A stretch of 64,000 nucleotides of DNA from Sorangium cellulosum. Its GTDB lineage: Bacteria > Myxococcota_A > Polyangia > Polyangiales > Polyangiaceae. This document shows, piece by piece, positions 9,796 through 19,615 of this stretch. The stretch lies in NCBI RefSeq assembly GCF_004135735.1, contig NZ_CP012670.1, positions 4,299,501-4,363,500 of the forward strand, read 5' to 3'. Numbering within the stretch: the stretch's first letter is position 1; each line of letters begins with the position of its first letter. The notes under the pieces were generated by a model. That model did no database searches. It had not been told where the DNA came from and worked only from the letters and a program-made list of their open reading frames with translations. Both the position numbers and the translations under genes were made by a program.

Positions 9796-12700
9796 ATGCC
9801 CCGCGTCATCAAGCATCTCGCCGCCGTCGCGGTTCTCCTCGTCATCGCCGGGTGCGCCGCTTCGGGCGGCGGGTGCGCCGGCTGTGGAATGCCCCCCTTG
9901 CCCGCGGGCTTCAAGCCCGCGGATCGCATCGAGAACGCGGGCGCGGCCCGGCTCACGCGGTCGGGCATCGAGTTCCTGGAGCAGAACCTGGGAGTCCTCG
10001 GGCGCGCGCTGCTCGGCGGCGGGGACGGGGGGCTCGTCACCTTCTCTATCCCGAGATCGCCGGGCTCCGTGCTCGGCGGGCTCATCGATTACGTCATCTG
10101 TCCCGACGGCGCCGATCCGGGGGCGACCCCCCCGGCGTGCGTGGCCGAGATCGACGTGGCGCGCGCAGCGCTGCAGATCGATCCCACGGCGCCGCACCAC
10201 CTGCTCATCCGGGGGCCGCTCCCGGTGCGGCTGCAGCGCCTGCCCATCTTCCTGGACGGCGGCCTCCTGGGTGAGAGCACCCAGTACGCCACCCTCAATG
10301 GCAACGACGCGTGCCCGCCCGACGAGCAGACCTTCACGAACATCGACGTCGAGGTCGAGCTCTCGGTCGAGATCGACGTGAACCCGCAGCACGCGCGGCA
10401 GGGCTACTCGCGCGTCAAGGTCGTCCGGCTATCCATCGACGACGATCGGCTCGCGTCGGGCCTGCACCTCCACTGCGGCGGCAGCTGGGTGGGCGATGCC
10501 CTGGACTTCGTGAAGCCGATCCTCACCACCGTCATCGGCTCCATGTCCAGCACGCTGAAGGCCCAGCTCGACCAGCAGCTCTGCCAGAAGGCCGATCCGA
10601 CCCAGGACCCGGCCTGCCCTGACGGCACCAACGACATCGGGGGCGTCTGCCGCTACGGCACGCAGTCGAGCGACGAGTGCGCCTCGATCCTGCTCGGCGT
10701 CGAGGGGCACCTCGATCTGGGTCGGCTGCTCGCGAGCATCTCCCCCGGCACGACGGGCGGCTTCGACCTCCTGCTCGCCGGCGGCGGCGCGAGCACGCGA
10801 GACGACGGCTCCGATCTCGCCTTTGGCGATCTCAACCCCGTGGACGGCGGGCTCACCCTCGGCCTCTACGGCGGCGTCGAGCCGCTGCCGACGTCGGGGT
10901 GCGTGCCGCTCTCGGACATGCCGTTGCCGACGGGCATCCCGATTCCTGATGAGCTCGTCGCCAACACTGCCCCAGGCTGGCCTGACGACCTCCCCGGCCC
11001 GCACCTCGGCATCGCGATCTCCGAGCGATTCGCGAATTACGCCTTGAACGGCGTTTACAACAGCGGATTGCTCTGCCTCGGGGTCTCCACGGATACCGTG
11101 CCGCTGCTCAACTCGGGCACGCTGGGCCTCCTGGCCGGATCCGTGAGAGACCTCACGCTCCAGCGCGAGTCGCAGCAGATCGCGCTCGTCATCCGTCCTC
11201 AGGAGCCGCCCCGGGTGACGTTCGGTAACGGCACGAGCGCCAGCGACGATCCGCTGATCCGCGTCCAGCTCGATCGGGCGAGCTTCGATTTCTATGTCTG
11301 GTCGCTCGATCGGTTCACCCGGTTCATGACGGCGACGTTCGATCTCGACGTGCCCATGAACCTCGCGGTCACGCCCGAGGGGCTCACGCCCGTCATCGAG
11401 ACGATCCGGGTCGCGAACGGCCGGGTGACGAACAACGGGCTGCTGCGGGAGAGCCCGGAGTCCATCGCGGAGGCGCTGGGAGCCCTCATCAGCGGTCAGG
11501 TCGGCCAGCTCATCGGGAGCGGGCTGCCCTCGATCGACCTCGACGGGCCGCTGTCGGGGCTCGGGCTCTCGCTGATCCTCCCCGAGTCGGCGTCGGGCGC
11601 GGGCTCCCCTGGCCTGCGGAAGCTCACCAAGGGGCAGGACAATTACCTCGGCATCTTCGCTGCCTTCGACGTGACGGCGCAGCAGCGGTCGCCGCGGAGC
11701 GAGACGCAGGCGGAGCTGAGCCACAAGGAGGTGCAGGCCGAGGGGCTCCGGCTCTCGACCATGACCCGCGACAACGGGCCGACGGCCCGGCTCGTGATGA
11801 GCTCGCCGCTCGACGACGGCACCCGGATCGTCGAGTACTCGTACCGCATCGACAGCGGCGCGTGGCGCCCGTTCACGCGCCAGCGCATCGTCGACCTGCG
11901 CGACGACTGGCTGCGGCTCCCGGGGCGCCACGTGATCTCGGCGCGGTCGCGCATCGCGGGCGCTCCCCTGTCGCTCGATCCCACGCCGGCGACCGTGGAG
12001 ATGGTGGTCGACGTCGATCCGCCGGTCATCGCGATCGGCGCCGAGGTGGACGGCCGGGTGCCGCTCGAGGTGCGCGACCGGGTGTCGGACGCGGAGCGCG
12101 CGAAGGTGCGCGTGCGGCTCGACGGCGGGGCGTGGTCGCCCTGGGCGACGGCGGCGGAGATGACGGCGGTCGAGGTCGGCGACGCCGTCGACATCGAGGT
12201 CGAGGCGGTGGACGAGGAAGGCAACCTGGGCACGGCGCGGCAGGCGATCCTCCGCGGGCGGGTCCCGCTCGACCCGTCGGCCGGCTGCGGCTGCGCCGTG
12301 GCCGGCGGCCCGAGCGACGGCCCGTCGAGCGGCCTCTGGCTCGGCCTCGCCGCGGTCGCGGCCGCCGTGCGGCTGGCACGGCGCAGGGGCGTCCAGGGCG
12401 CCCCCCCTCCCCGCGCGCTCGGCCGATGGGCGCGGGGCGCCCTGGCCGGCGTCGCCGTGATCGCGCTCTTCGGCGCGCACGCGGGCTGCTCGTGCGGCGA
12501 CGAGCCGACGACCGTGGAGGCGGGGTGCGTCGCGCCCGATTGCACGACCCTGGAGCACGGGCTCATCGGCGCCTACACGTCGGCCGCGGTCGCCGCCGAC
12601 AAGCGCACCGTGTGGGTCGCGGGCTACGCGGAGGCCGACTGGCGCAACGCGTTCCAGTGGGGCGATCTCGTGGTCGGCACGTGGGACGGCGCGTCGGTTG

Positions 12701-13923
12701 CATGGGAGGCGATCGACGGGGTGCCCGCGGAGCCCGCCGTGGACGCGACCAGGTTCGACGTGGAGGGGTTCCGCGGTGGCCAGACCGAGCCCGGCGACGA
12801 CGTCGGCCTCTGGACCTCGATCGCGATCGGCCCGGACGGCGAGCCGGCGGTGGCCTACTACGATCGGACGAACCGCGGGCTCAAGCTCGCGCAGCGGCAG
12901 GGCGACGCCTGGGTGGTGAGCTCGGTGCAGCGGGCGCCGAACAGCGACATCGGCCGCTACGCGAAGCTCCTGTTCGTGAGCGGCGTGCCCGTCATCGCCT
13001 ACCTGGCGATCGAGCCGGGCGACGACGGCGCGGTCACGTCGAGCGTCCGGCTCGCGACCGGAGAGAGCGCCACGCCCGAGGAGGGCGCGTGGCGGTTCGA
13101 GGACGTGGCGAAGGACGAGGCGACGCCGTGTCGCGCGTTCCTCTGCGGCGCGGGGGCGCGGTGCATCCGGACGACGGGGCGGTGCGCCGAGCCCCTCGCC
13201 AGCGGCGACTGCCAGCCGGGGTGCGGCTCCGGGCAGGCGTGCATCGACGAGGGCGGCTCCCCGGTGTGCGCGGAGATCTCCGACGGGAGCCGGCTCGACA
13301 CCTACCCCGAGGCGATCGGCGACTACATCGCGATGGCGCCGGACGGCGCGGGCGGGTTCGGCCTCGCGTTCTACGATCGCATCCGCGGCAACGTGATGAT
13401 CGCGGCCAGGTCGATGGGGCAATGGGAGACCCGGGTCGTGGACGGGGCGACGCCGGACGGGACGGACACCGGCGACGTCGGCATCGGGACGTCGCTGTTC
13501 ATCGATCGCGCGGGAGACTGGCACCTCGCCTATGCGGACGGCCTCTCGGAAGGGTTGCGCTACGCGCGGGTGAAGGGCGGCACCGAGGTGGCGCCGTCCG
13601 AGGTGGTGGACGATGGGCTCGGGATCGACGGAGTCCCCTTCGAGGACGGGCAGCACCTCGTCGGCGACGACGCGAACGTGGTCGTCACGGCGGCCGGAGA
13701 GGTGCGCATCAGCTACCAGGACGCGACGAGCGGGACGCTGCGGCTCGCGATCGGGGCGAAGAGCGGCGACGGCCACAGCTGGCGCGTGCGGGAGATCGAG
13801 CAGGAGGGGTTCGCGGGCGCGTTCTCGCGGATCCTCGAGGTGGACGGGCGGATCCTGATCGCGAACTGGTGGCGCGTCGGCGGGCGGACCGCGGAAGGAG
13901 ACGTGGCGATCGTCGAGCCCTAG
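9796..13923 (+). CDS. Giant double exported protein: lipoprotein with internal MYXO-CTERM tail fused to a second lipoprotein
   Basis: 1375 residues from ATG 9796 (GGGAGGG just upstream). It starts with a signal peptide and lipobox VIAGC, then a long beta-rich portion. Around residues 835-870 there is a textbook MYXO-CTERM tail: AGCGCAVAGG, a hydrophobic stretch LWLGLAAVAAAV, then LARRRG. Instead of stopping, the frame continues directly into a second signal-peptide-like segment (ALAGVAVIALFGAHAGC, lipobox HAGC) and another 470-residue secreted domain with a Cys-rich EGF-like patch near 13130-13270 and repeated propeller-like strands. No stop codon separates the halves. Either a stop codon was lost or two neighbours have truly fused. 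Function unknown. Confidence 0.82.
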   Translation: MPRVIKHLAAVAVLLVIAGCAASGGGCAGCGMPPLPAGFKPADRIENAGAARLTRSGIEFLEQNLGVLGRALLGGGDGGLVTFSIPRSPGSVLGGLIDYVICPDGADPGATPPACVAEIDVARAALQIDPTAPHHLLIRGPLPVRLQRLPIFLDGGLLGESTQYATLNGNDACPPDEQTFTNIDVEVELSVEIDVNPQHARQGYSRVKVVRLSIDDDRLASGLHLHCGGSWVGDALDFVKPILTTVIGSMSSTLKAQLDQQLCQKADPTQDPACPDGTNDIGGVCRYGTQSSDECASILLGVEGHLDLGRLLASISPGTTGGFDLLLAGGGASTRDDGSDLAFGDLNPVDGGLTLGLYGGVEPLPTSGCVPLSDMPLPTGIPIPDELVANTAPGWPDDLPGPHLGIAISERFANYALNGVYNSGLLCLGVSTDTVPLLNSGTLGLLAGSVRDLTLQRESQQIALVIRPQEPPRVTFGNGTSASDDPLIRVQLDRASFDFYVWSLDRFTRFMTATFDLDVPMNLAVTPEGLTPVIETIRVANGRVTNNGLLRESPESIAEALGALISGQVGQLIGSGLPSIDLDGPLSGLGLSLILPESASGAGSPGLRKLTKGQDNYLGIFAAFDVTAQQRSPRSETQAELSHKEVQAEGLRLSTMTRDNGPTARLVMSSPLDDGTRIVEYSYRIDSGAWRPFTRQRIVDLRDDWLRLPGRHVISARSRIAGAPLSLDPTPATVEMVVDVDPPVIAIGAEVDGRVPLEVRDRVSDAERAKVRVRLDGGAWSPWATAAEMTAVEVGDAVDIEVEAVDEEGNLGTARQAILRGRVPLDPSAGCGCAVAGGPSDGPSSGLWLGLAAVAAAVRLARRRGVQGAPPPRALGRWARGALAGVAVIALFGAHAGCSCGDEPTTVEAGCVAPDCTTLEHGLIGAYTSAAVAADKRTVWVAGYAEADWRNAFQWGDLVVGTWDGASVAWEAIDGVPAEPAVDATRFDVEGFRGGQTEPGDDVGLWTSIAIGPDGEPAVAYYDRTNRGLKLAQRQGDAWVVSSVQRAPNSDIGRYAKLLFVSGVPVIAYLAIEPGDDGAVTSSVRLATGESATPEEGAWRFEDVAKDEATPCRAFLCGAGARCIRTTGRCAEPLASGDCQPGCGSGQACIDEGGSPVCAEISDGSRLDTYPEAIGDYIAMAPDGAGGFGLAFYDRIRGNVMIAARSMGQWETRVVDGATPDGTDTGDVGIGTSLFIDRAGDWHLAYADGLSEGLRYARVKGGTEVAPSEVVDDGLGIDGVPFEDGQHLVGDDANVVVTAAGEVRISYQDATSGTLRLAIGAKSGDGHSWRVREIEQEGFAGAFSRILEVDGRILIANWWRVGGRTAEGDVAIVEP

Positions 13924-13927
13924 CGCT

Positions 13928-14089
13928 CCTGCGGGAAGTCGGGCCGCGAGGCGAACCGCCAGGACGCCAAGGGCGCCAAGAAACCAGGGAAGTCGAAGGG
14001 GAGAATGGAAGGACAACCCTCCCCCTCTCTTCTTGGCGTCGTTGGCGCCATGGCGGTTCTTCTGCTGATCCGGGGCAACTTCCCGCAGG
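13928..14089. repeat. Large imperfect palindrome (dispersed-repeat type)
   Basis: Five bases after the stop of the double lipoprotein gene, an outer 12-bp perfect stem (13928-13939 with 14078-14089) encloses a longer imperfect stem (13953-13982 with 14030-14059) built of GAACCGCCA and GACGCCAAG-type blocks. The loop is about 47 bases. It could act as a terminator-like RNA hairpin but looks like a dispersed interspersed repeat; a 32-base stretch related to one arm recurs at 52842-52873. Confidence 0.8.
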
Positions 14090-14131
14090 CCAGCGCGCTG
14101 TCATCCGAGCCTGTCCCTGGTCTCGTGGGGG

Positions 14132-14212
14132 GGGAGAATTTGAACCGCAGAGGCGCAGAGGAGGGAGAAGGAAACCTCTGTATCCTCCGCGCCGCTGCGG
14201 TTCCTTTCTCCC
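14132..14212. repeat. Second palindrome with GAACCGCAG arms
   Basis: Left arm 14132-14163 and right arm 14181-14212 are reverse complements with a few mismatches; both show GGGAGAA then GAACCGCAG. It follows the first palindrome by about 40 bases but has a different core, so the two are related in style rather than copies. No gene lies in 13924-14249. Confidence 0.75.
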
Positions 14213-14249
14213 GCGGATCCAGGGGCGAACCTGGGGGACGACCGCGCCG

Positions 14250-14498
14250 TCAAGCGCTCAGGGACGCGGGGTGGATCTCCGCCGTCGCCGGGCCGCTCAC
14301 GCGCGCGCGCTCCACGGCCACGATCTCCAGCAGCTCTTGCCGGGTCACCTGCCCGCTGTCGAGCAGCGCGCGCATGTAGCCGTCCATGTATCCCTGCGTG
14401 CGCGAGAGGCGAGGGGCGCTCTCCCCGCGCTCCCGCGCAGCCAGCATCTCGTTCAACATCCGCCTGAGCCCCGCCACCGTCTCGGTCTTCGAGCGCAT
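14250..14498 (-). CDS. Small hypothetical protein with GYMDGYM motif
   Basis: 82 residues from ATG 14498 (beginning MRSKTETVAGL), with GGGCGAGG at about nine bases; ATG 14504 and GTG 14507 are alternatives. The protein is mostly helical with the central phrase RTQGYMDGYMRALLDSGQVT followed by RQELLEIVAVERARV. No membrane segment or known domain. Good codon use and ribosome site suggest a real gene. Its function is not known. Confidence 0.65.
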   Translation of the reverse strand: MRSKTETVAGLRRMLNEMLAARERGESAPRLSRTQGYMDGYMRALLDSGQVTRQELLEIVAVERARVSGPATAEIHPASLSA

Positions 14499-14552
14499 CG
14501 CCATCACCTCGCCCGATCCGGCCTAGCGGAGAGGGCGCGCTCAGGCCAAGTT

Positions 14553-15827
14553 TCAGGCGCGCGGCAGCCTGCCCAGCGCGAGGTCCGCGGCCGCGCGGTC
14601 GATCCCGGCGAGCGCGACGGACGGCCCCTTCCGCGGGACGAGGACCACACGGCAGCGGCCCCGGGTCGCCGTCTCGAGGTGGGACAGCCCGAAGTCGAGC
14701 GCCGCGCCGACGGCGAAGACGAGCGCGCCCACGCCGAGCAGCTCCGGCGAGCCCGCCCGCGCGCCGTCGACGAGCAACGACACGCCGAGATACGTCCCCA
14801 GCCCCAGCGCGACGAGCCCCGCGTAGAGGCCGAGCCGCGGGTAACGCACCTCGCGCGTGGCCCGGAGGAGCGCCTCGACCGGGATGTACGTCTCCTGCTC
14901 CCGCAGCGCCCGGCCGAACAGCTCGGTCCGGCTCCGGACGATCACGCCCCTCGGGCTGATCTCCAGCGCGGCCGGCCTGCGGTACCGCAGCAGGCCCCGC
15001 CCCGCGAGCCGGACGAGGTGGATCACGAGCAGGATCCCCGTCGCCGCCAGCAGCACGAGCTGCACCGGCCCGCGCGGCGGCGGCGCGAGCTCGCCGGCGA
15101 GCCGCGCCGGATCCCCGGCGTCGCGCTCCGCCCCGCCGGCCGCCCACGGCGCGCCGCCGCTCGCCCCCTCGCCGCCGCCGGCCGCGGCGCCCGGCGCGCG
15201 GCTCGGCCGCCTGCCGGGCGAGACCGCGTCGCGGAGCAGCGAGCGCACGATGGGATCGCGCACCTCGTCGACCAGCGCCGCGGCCTCGGCGCGCGCGTCC
15301 GGCGACGTGCTCCCGCGCAGCGCCGCCGCCGCGAGGATCGCGCCCGCGCGCCCGAGCTCCGGCAGCGCGCCCTGGTCGGCGCGCCGCACGAGCGCGGCGA
15401 TCGCGCGCCAGAGCCCCGCGGCGCGCTCGCCCAGCGCGGCGTCCAGCGCGATCAGCGCGTCGACGGACGTGTAGGTCGAGAGCCAGACGAGCGCCTCGGC
15501 CACGCGCCCCTCCGCCTCCGGCCCCTCGGGCGGCGAGAGCGCGACGCCGCGCGCGAGGAGCGTGGCCAGGAGCACGCGGGTCGCGCTCCCCGCGCCCTCG
15601 CTGGTCCCGCGCTCGAGCGCGCGGATGACGTTCCCGAACCGGGTCTCGGCGTCGGCGGCCGACAGCCCCGCCCGGTCCACGAGCTCCGCGATGCCGGCGG
15701 CGAGCGTCGTCCGCCGCTCGTCCGCGGCGGCGAACGCCGCCGTGTGGACGACCCGCGCGAGGTCGTCGCCGTGGGGGTGTCCGGCAAGCTCATCGAGCAC
15801 GGCGTGCGGAGAGTGATCGGGCGTCAT
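14553..15827 (-). CDS. Membrane protein of unknown function with C-terminal PH-like region
   Basis: 424 residues from ATG 15827; a start further upstream (15896) cannot be excluded. The first half is helical and Ala-rich (about 1-215), followed by a Gly/Ser/Pro linker, a membrane segment VQLVLLAATGILLVIHLVRL (about 250-270), a beta-rich stretch with LEISPRGVIVRSRTELFG, and two further hydrophobic segments. The final 50 residues form short strands resembling a PH-like membrane-associated fold. No catalytic motif is visible. It shares the minus strand with the small ORF downstream. Confidence 0.7.
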   Translation of the reverse strand: MTPDHSPHAVLDELAGHPHGDDLARVVHTAAFAAADERRTTLAAGIAELVDRAGLSAADAETRFGNVIRALERGTSEGAGSATRVLLATLLARGVALSPPEGPEAEGRVAEALVWLSTYTSVDALIALDAALGERAAGLWRAIAALVRRADQGALPELGRAGAILAAAALRGSTSPDARAEAAALVDEVRDPIVRSLLRDAVSPGRRPSRAPGAAAGGGEGASGGAPWAAGGAERDAGDPARLAGELAPPPRGPVQLVLLAATGILLVIHLVRLAGRGLLRYRRPAALEISPRGVIVRSRTELFGRALREQETYIPVEALLRATREVRYPRLGLYAGLVALGLGTYLGVSLLVDGARAGSPELLGVGALVFAVGAALDFGLSHLETATRGRCRVVLVPRKGPSVALAGIDRAAADLALGRLPRA

Positions 15828-15945
15828 CGGCGCGGGCAGGTCGGATAACTGAACGCCGCCCCTTTGGCTAGTGTTCCGCGCGGGCAGGCGCCCCACAAGG
15901 CGCCGCAGGGCCCACCGCCCGTGCGGCCGCGCCCACCGCGTTTCG

Positions 15946-17247
15946 CTACTTCCGTTGCGCTGCGCTCTGGTCCCGCAGCGCCTGCTCCACGAAGCCCATG
16001 ATCAGCTTGAGCTGCCTGTTCGTGACGTGGAGCCTCGCCCAGATGACCTTCCCGTCGGCGTTGAAGGTGACCTCATCCAGCGCCTCGATCCTGGTGAACC
16101 CCAGATCGAGGGTCCGGATCGCGTTCAAGGTTTGCGTGAGCTCTCGCGCGTGATCCCGCGCTTCTTCAGGGGATCCGTCGCCCGCCGTGAGCGCCAGATC
16201 CGCGCCGCCGTCCCGGGTCGGCGTGACCGTGAGCCGCATCCACGCGAGGCTGCGCGGCAGCGCGTACACCCCGCGGAAGGCGTTCGCCGGCGTGAGCATG
16301 GAGAGGACGATGCCCGCCTGCGATGATTTATTGAAGGATTTCATTGCCTTCAACTTCGACAATTGATCTTCTTCATCAGCAGGAAGGACCACGAGCAACC
16401 GCCTGTCCGGCACCATCGCGAAGAGGCGCGGGTTGCGATCCGCGGTGGCCCGGGCGGCGGGGACGGGGGCGTCCTCGATCCACGACCCGTTCGTCCGCTC
16501 CACGAGGACGTCGATCGCGGCGCGCATGACCTCGGTGGGGGCCCGGTAGTCCATCACGGCGACGACCTTGCTGGAGTCGCGGAGCTGCGGCCCGGCGATG
16601 AGGAGGTGGTCGATGTCCCGGATCGGGTCGACGTTGGTGTTCCTGAAGAAGGACTGCCACTGGGGGATGCTCGTCAGGATGCGGCCGAACCACTCGCCGA
16701 GCGCGTGGCTGCGCAGCCGGTCGCCGGCGATGAGCACCTGCACGTTGGGGTCCTTCGACGCGAGCTTGCCCGGCGCCCCTGCGACGTTCAGCGGATCGCG
16801 CAGCTTCGGCTGATCGTCGCCGTCGCCCCCCTTCCCGGACGCGTCCGGTCCCGCATCGCCCGGCGGCTTGCGGCCCGCGTCCGGGGCGCCCGCGTCCGGA
16901 GCCTTGGGCGCGGCGCTCGCCGACGGCGCGGGAGGAGGCACAGCCGGCGGCGGTGTCGTGGGCGCCGGGGCGCCGGCTCCGGATGGCACCTCGGCTCCGT
17001 TCGCGGACGGCGCCGCCGCGACCGCGCTGGGATCGTCCGCGAGCAGGTCGAGATCGATCGGAACGATCGTCTCGCCCGCATCGTAGTCGGCCAGCTCACC
17101 CCGCAACGAGAACATCGCGTCGAGCCACGCGAACAGCGGGGTCGGGAGCAGGGGCAGGTGCAGGAGCACGGCGACGGCCAGCGCGGTCGCCAGCGCGCGC
17201 TGTGACGCGGCGCGAAGAAACGGGAGGGGCCCGGGGGGCCGATCCAT
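15946..17247 (-). CDS. Membrane-anchored protein of unknown function with Pro/Ala-rich linker
   Basis: 433 residues from ATG 17247 (GTG 17301 is an alternative). An N-terminal hydrophobic segment, ALATALAVAVLLHLPLL, would act as an uncleaved anchor or signal. A low-complexity linker of Ala, Pro, Gly and Asp covers about 85-165. The C-terminal 270 residues form a folded extracytoplasmic domain containing VQVLIAGDRLRSHALGEWFG and DPIRDIDHLLIAGPQL. I do not recognise the family. It lies divergent from the L,D-transpeptidase gene. Confidence 0.72.
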   Translation of the reverse strand: MDRPPGPLPFLRAASQRALATALAVAVLLHLPLLPTPLFAWLDAMFSLRGELADYDAGETIVPIDLDLLADDPSAVAAAPSANGAEVPSGAGAPAPTTPPPAVPPPAPSASAAPKAPDAGAPDAGRKPPGDAGPDASGKGGDGDDQPKLRDPLNVAGAPGKLASKDPNVQVLIAGDRLRSHALGEWFGRILTSIPQWQSFFRNTNVDPIRDIDHLLIAGPQLRDSSKVVAVMDYRAPTEVMRAAIDVLVERTNGSWIEDAPVPAARATADRNPRLFAMVPDRRLLVVLPADEEDQLSKLKAMKSFNKSSQAGIVLSMLTPANAFRGVYALPRSLAWMRLTVTPTRDGGADLALTAGDGSPEEARDHARELTQTLNAIRTLDLGFTRIEALDEVTFNADGKVIWARLHVTNRQLKLIMGFVEQALRDQSAAQRK

Positions 17248-17652
17248 GCGCCGAGGCGCAGTCGTGTTGTTCAAGCCACGCCACGGAGTCCGTTCCGCCA
17301 CGGCGGTACCCTAGCAGCAGCCGTCCGAACGGCATCCATGCTGCAAAGTCGGCCATCCGCGCCACACGGCGCGGCGCCACGGCGTGGCACGACCTTCGCT
17401 CAGGGGAAGGAGGATGGCGGAAGGCGGATGCCGGAAGGCGGATCGCCGATCGCCGATCGCCGATGGCGGATCGGGATGGGCATGGCGGACAGCGCCTACG
17501 ACGCCGCCCACGTCCGCGACGCGCCCCGCAGAGAAGTGGATCGACACATGAGCGACCAGGTACTAAGACCGCCGAGCCGACCCGACCCTACGGGCGGCTC
17601 AACAGACCGCGAGGATCCGGCACGCCGGTCCTCGCCCAACGCTGTGGATGCG
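17248..17652. other. Divergent intergenic region with short GGCGGA/CGCCGAT repeats
   Basis: Between the two divergent genes, 17409-17483 is made of short direct repeats: GGCGGA units and four near-tandem copies of CGCCGAT. The transpeptidase frame is open through here but reads as arginine-rich nonsense, so I treat it as non-coding. Any promoters for the two genes must lie here; none is obvious. Confidence 0.4.
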
Positions 17653-19602
17653 ATGAACCGCTCTCAGGCGCCCCGCCCTTCCGGGCAGAAGGACCTCGCA
17701 CGATCGCCATCGCAGAGGAGCGGCAACGTCCGCACCGGCGACGCGCGGAAGCTGCAACCTGCGCCGGGCGCCGGCCGCTCCGAGGGCGATGCCCGGCGCG
17801 CGTCGTTCGCCTCCAGCGCGCTCGGGTTCATCGCCGCGGCCGCCTTCGCGGGCACCGCGGCGTGGGCGAGCGGCTGCCAGGGCGAGGCGCCGCCCGGCCC
17901 GTCGACCGAGGGCGAGCCGCCCGCGCGCACGTCCCTGCCCCGCCCGACGCCGACGTCCTCCGCGCGCGTGACCGCGTCCGCCGAGCCCGCTCCGAGCGCC
18001 GCGCCGTCCGCGGAGCCGGAGCCGGAGCCGCCCGCTCCCGACGAGCCGTACACGGGGCCGCTGCTCGGCGCGATCACGCCTGTGGCGAACGTCTACGCGA
18101 AGATGGAGTTCTCCAAGGAGCGGCTCGGCTACATCCGCCTCGGCGGCAAGGTCCCGGTCGATCCGACCCCGATCAAGGGCGGGAGCTGCGCCAAGGGCTG
18201 GTACCGCCTCCTCGACGGCGGCTACGTCTGCGGGCGATCGGGCACGACCGACATGAAGCACCCGCACGTCCGCCTCGGCATCACGCCCCCGAGCCTCGAC
18301 GACGTGCTGCCTTACAAGTACGCGTTCAACACGACGCACGGCACGCCGCTCTACCGCTCCGTCCCCTCGAAGGACGAGATGGCGCGCTACGAGCCGTACC
18401 TCGAGTCCTCGAAGCGCAAGAAGAAGGAAGAGGAGAAGCGGCGCGCCGAGGAGTTCTACGAGCAGGCCGAGAAGGAGGTCGCCGCCGCGGCCGCCGCGCG
18501 CCCCGCGGCGAGCGCCGAGGGCGTCGCGAGCGCGGCGGCGGTCACCGGCGAGGCCCCTGCCTCGGCGGTGGCCGCGGTCGCCGGGGAGGCCGCGGCGGCG
18601 GAGGACAAGGCGGCGGCCGTCGCCGCGGCGGCGTCGCTCGGCATCCTCGATCCGGCGCCGGTCGAGGAGGAACCCGAGAAGCCCTGGTGGGAGAACGTCG
18701 ACGAGAAGGGCAAGCCGATCAACGTCACGCTCGCCGACCTCGACAAGGACGCCGACTCGACGATCGCGAAGCGGATGGTGAAGGGCTTCTTCGTCGCGGT
18801 CGACAGGACCTTCGGCTGGAACGGTCGCAGCTGGTACAAGACGACCGCGGGCCTAGTCGCGCCGAGCGACCGCATGTACATCATCAAGCCGCCCACCTCG
18901 CAGGGCATCGACTTCCCCGAGGGCGCCGAGTCGGTCGGCTTCATCCTCAAGAAGTCGGCGAGCAAGTACCAGTTCGACGCCGACATGAAGTCGGTCTCCA
19001 TCGTCGCCGGCAAGCTCGAGCGCTTCGCGGCGTTCGGCCTCACGGGCGAGGTGCACAAGCACAAGGGCACCAACTACCGGAAGACCATCGAGGGCTGGTG
19101 GATGAAGGGCACCGACGGGACCTACACCGCCCTCGGCGCGCCGCCGCCGGACCTCGCGCCGGGCGAGAAGTGGATCGACATCAACCTGTCGCGCAAGACG
19201 CTGGTCGCCGTCGAGGGCGACAGGCCCGTCTACGCGGCGCTCGTCTCCCCGGGGCGGCGCTCGAAGAACAAGAAGAAGGATCACCCGACGCTCACCGGCG
19301 TGTTCCGTATCCGCGAGAAGCACATCGCGACCACGATGGACGGCGACGGGACGGTGGCGGGCGATCTGCCGTACAGCATCGAGGACGTGCCGTACGTCGC
19401 GTACTACGACGGCTCGTACGCGGTCCACGGCGCCTTCTGGCACTCGGACTTCGGCCGCGAGAGGAGCCACGGCTGCGTGAACCTCTCGCCGCTCGACGCG
19501 AAGAAGCTCTTCTTCTGGAGCGAGCCCAAGCTGCCCCGCGGCTGGCACGGGGTCTGGGCGACGAGCGAGAACCGCGGCACGCTCATCTCCATCCACGAGT
19601 GA
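17653..19602 (+). CDS. L,D-transpeptidase (YkuD domain) lipoprotein
   Basis: About 649 residues if ATG 17653 is used; the frame is open further up (ATG 17548) but those residues look non-coding. A hydrophobic segment SALGFIAAAAFAGTAAWASG ends in Cys75 as a possible lipobox. A charged Lys/Glu-rich helix and an Ala-rich stretch cover about 255-335. The C-terminal YkuD domain has the catalytic signature HSDFGRERSHGCVNLSPLDA with Cys608, as in enzymes that make 3-3 cross-links in peptidoglycan or attach lipoproteins to it. The gene is preceded by a divergent membrane protein gene. The start is the main uncertainty. Confidence 0.9.
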   Translation: MNRSQAPRPSGQKDLARSPSQRSGNVRTGDARKLQPAPGAGRSEGDARRASFASSALGFIAAAAFAGTAAWASGCQGEAPPGPSTEGEPPARTSLPRPTPTSSARVTASAEPAPSAAPSAEPEPEPPAPDEPYTGPLLGAITPVANVYAKMEFSKERLGYIRLGGKVPVDPTPIKGGSCAKGWYRLLDGGYVCGRSGTTDMKHPHVRLGITPPSLDDVLPYKYAFNTTHGTPLYRSVPSKDEMARYEPYLESSKRKKKEEEKRRAEEFYEQAEKEVAAAAAARPAASAEGVASAAAVTGEAPASAVAAVAGEAAAAEDKAAAVAAAASLGILDPAPVEEEPEKPWWENVDEKGKPINVTLADLDKDADSTIAKRMVKGFFVAVDRTFGWNGRSWYKTTAGLVAPSDRMYIIKPPTSQGIDFPEGAESVGFILKKSASKYQFDADMKSVSIVAGKLERFAAFGLTGEVHKHKGTNYRKTIEGWWMKGTDGTYTALGAPPPDLAPGEKWIDINLSRKTLVAVEGDRPVYAALVSPGRRSKNKKKDHPTLTGVFRIREKHIATTMDGDGTVAGDLPYSIEDVPYVAYYDGSYAVHGAFWHSDFGRERSHGCVNLSPLDAKKLFFWSEPKLPRGWHGVWATSENRGTLISIHE

Positions 19603-19615
19603 GCGACCGCGCCGT

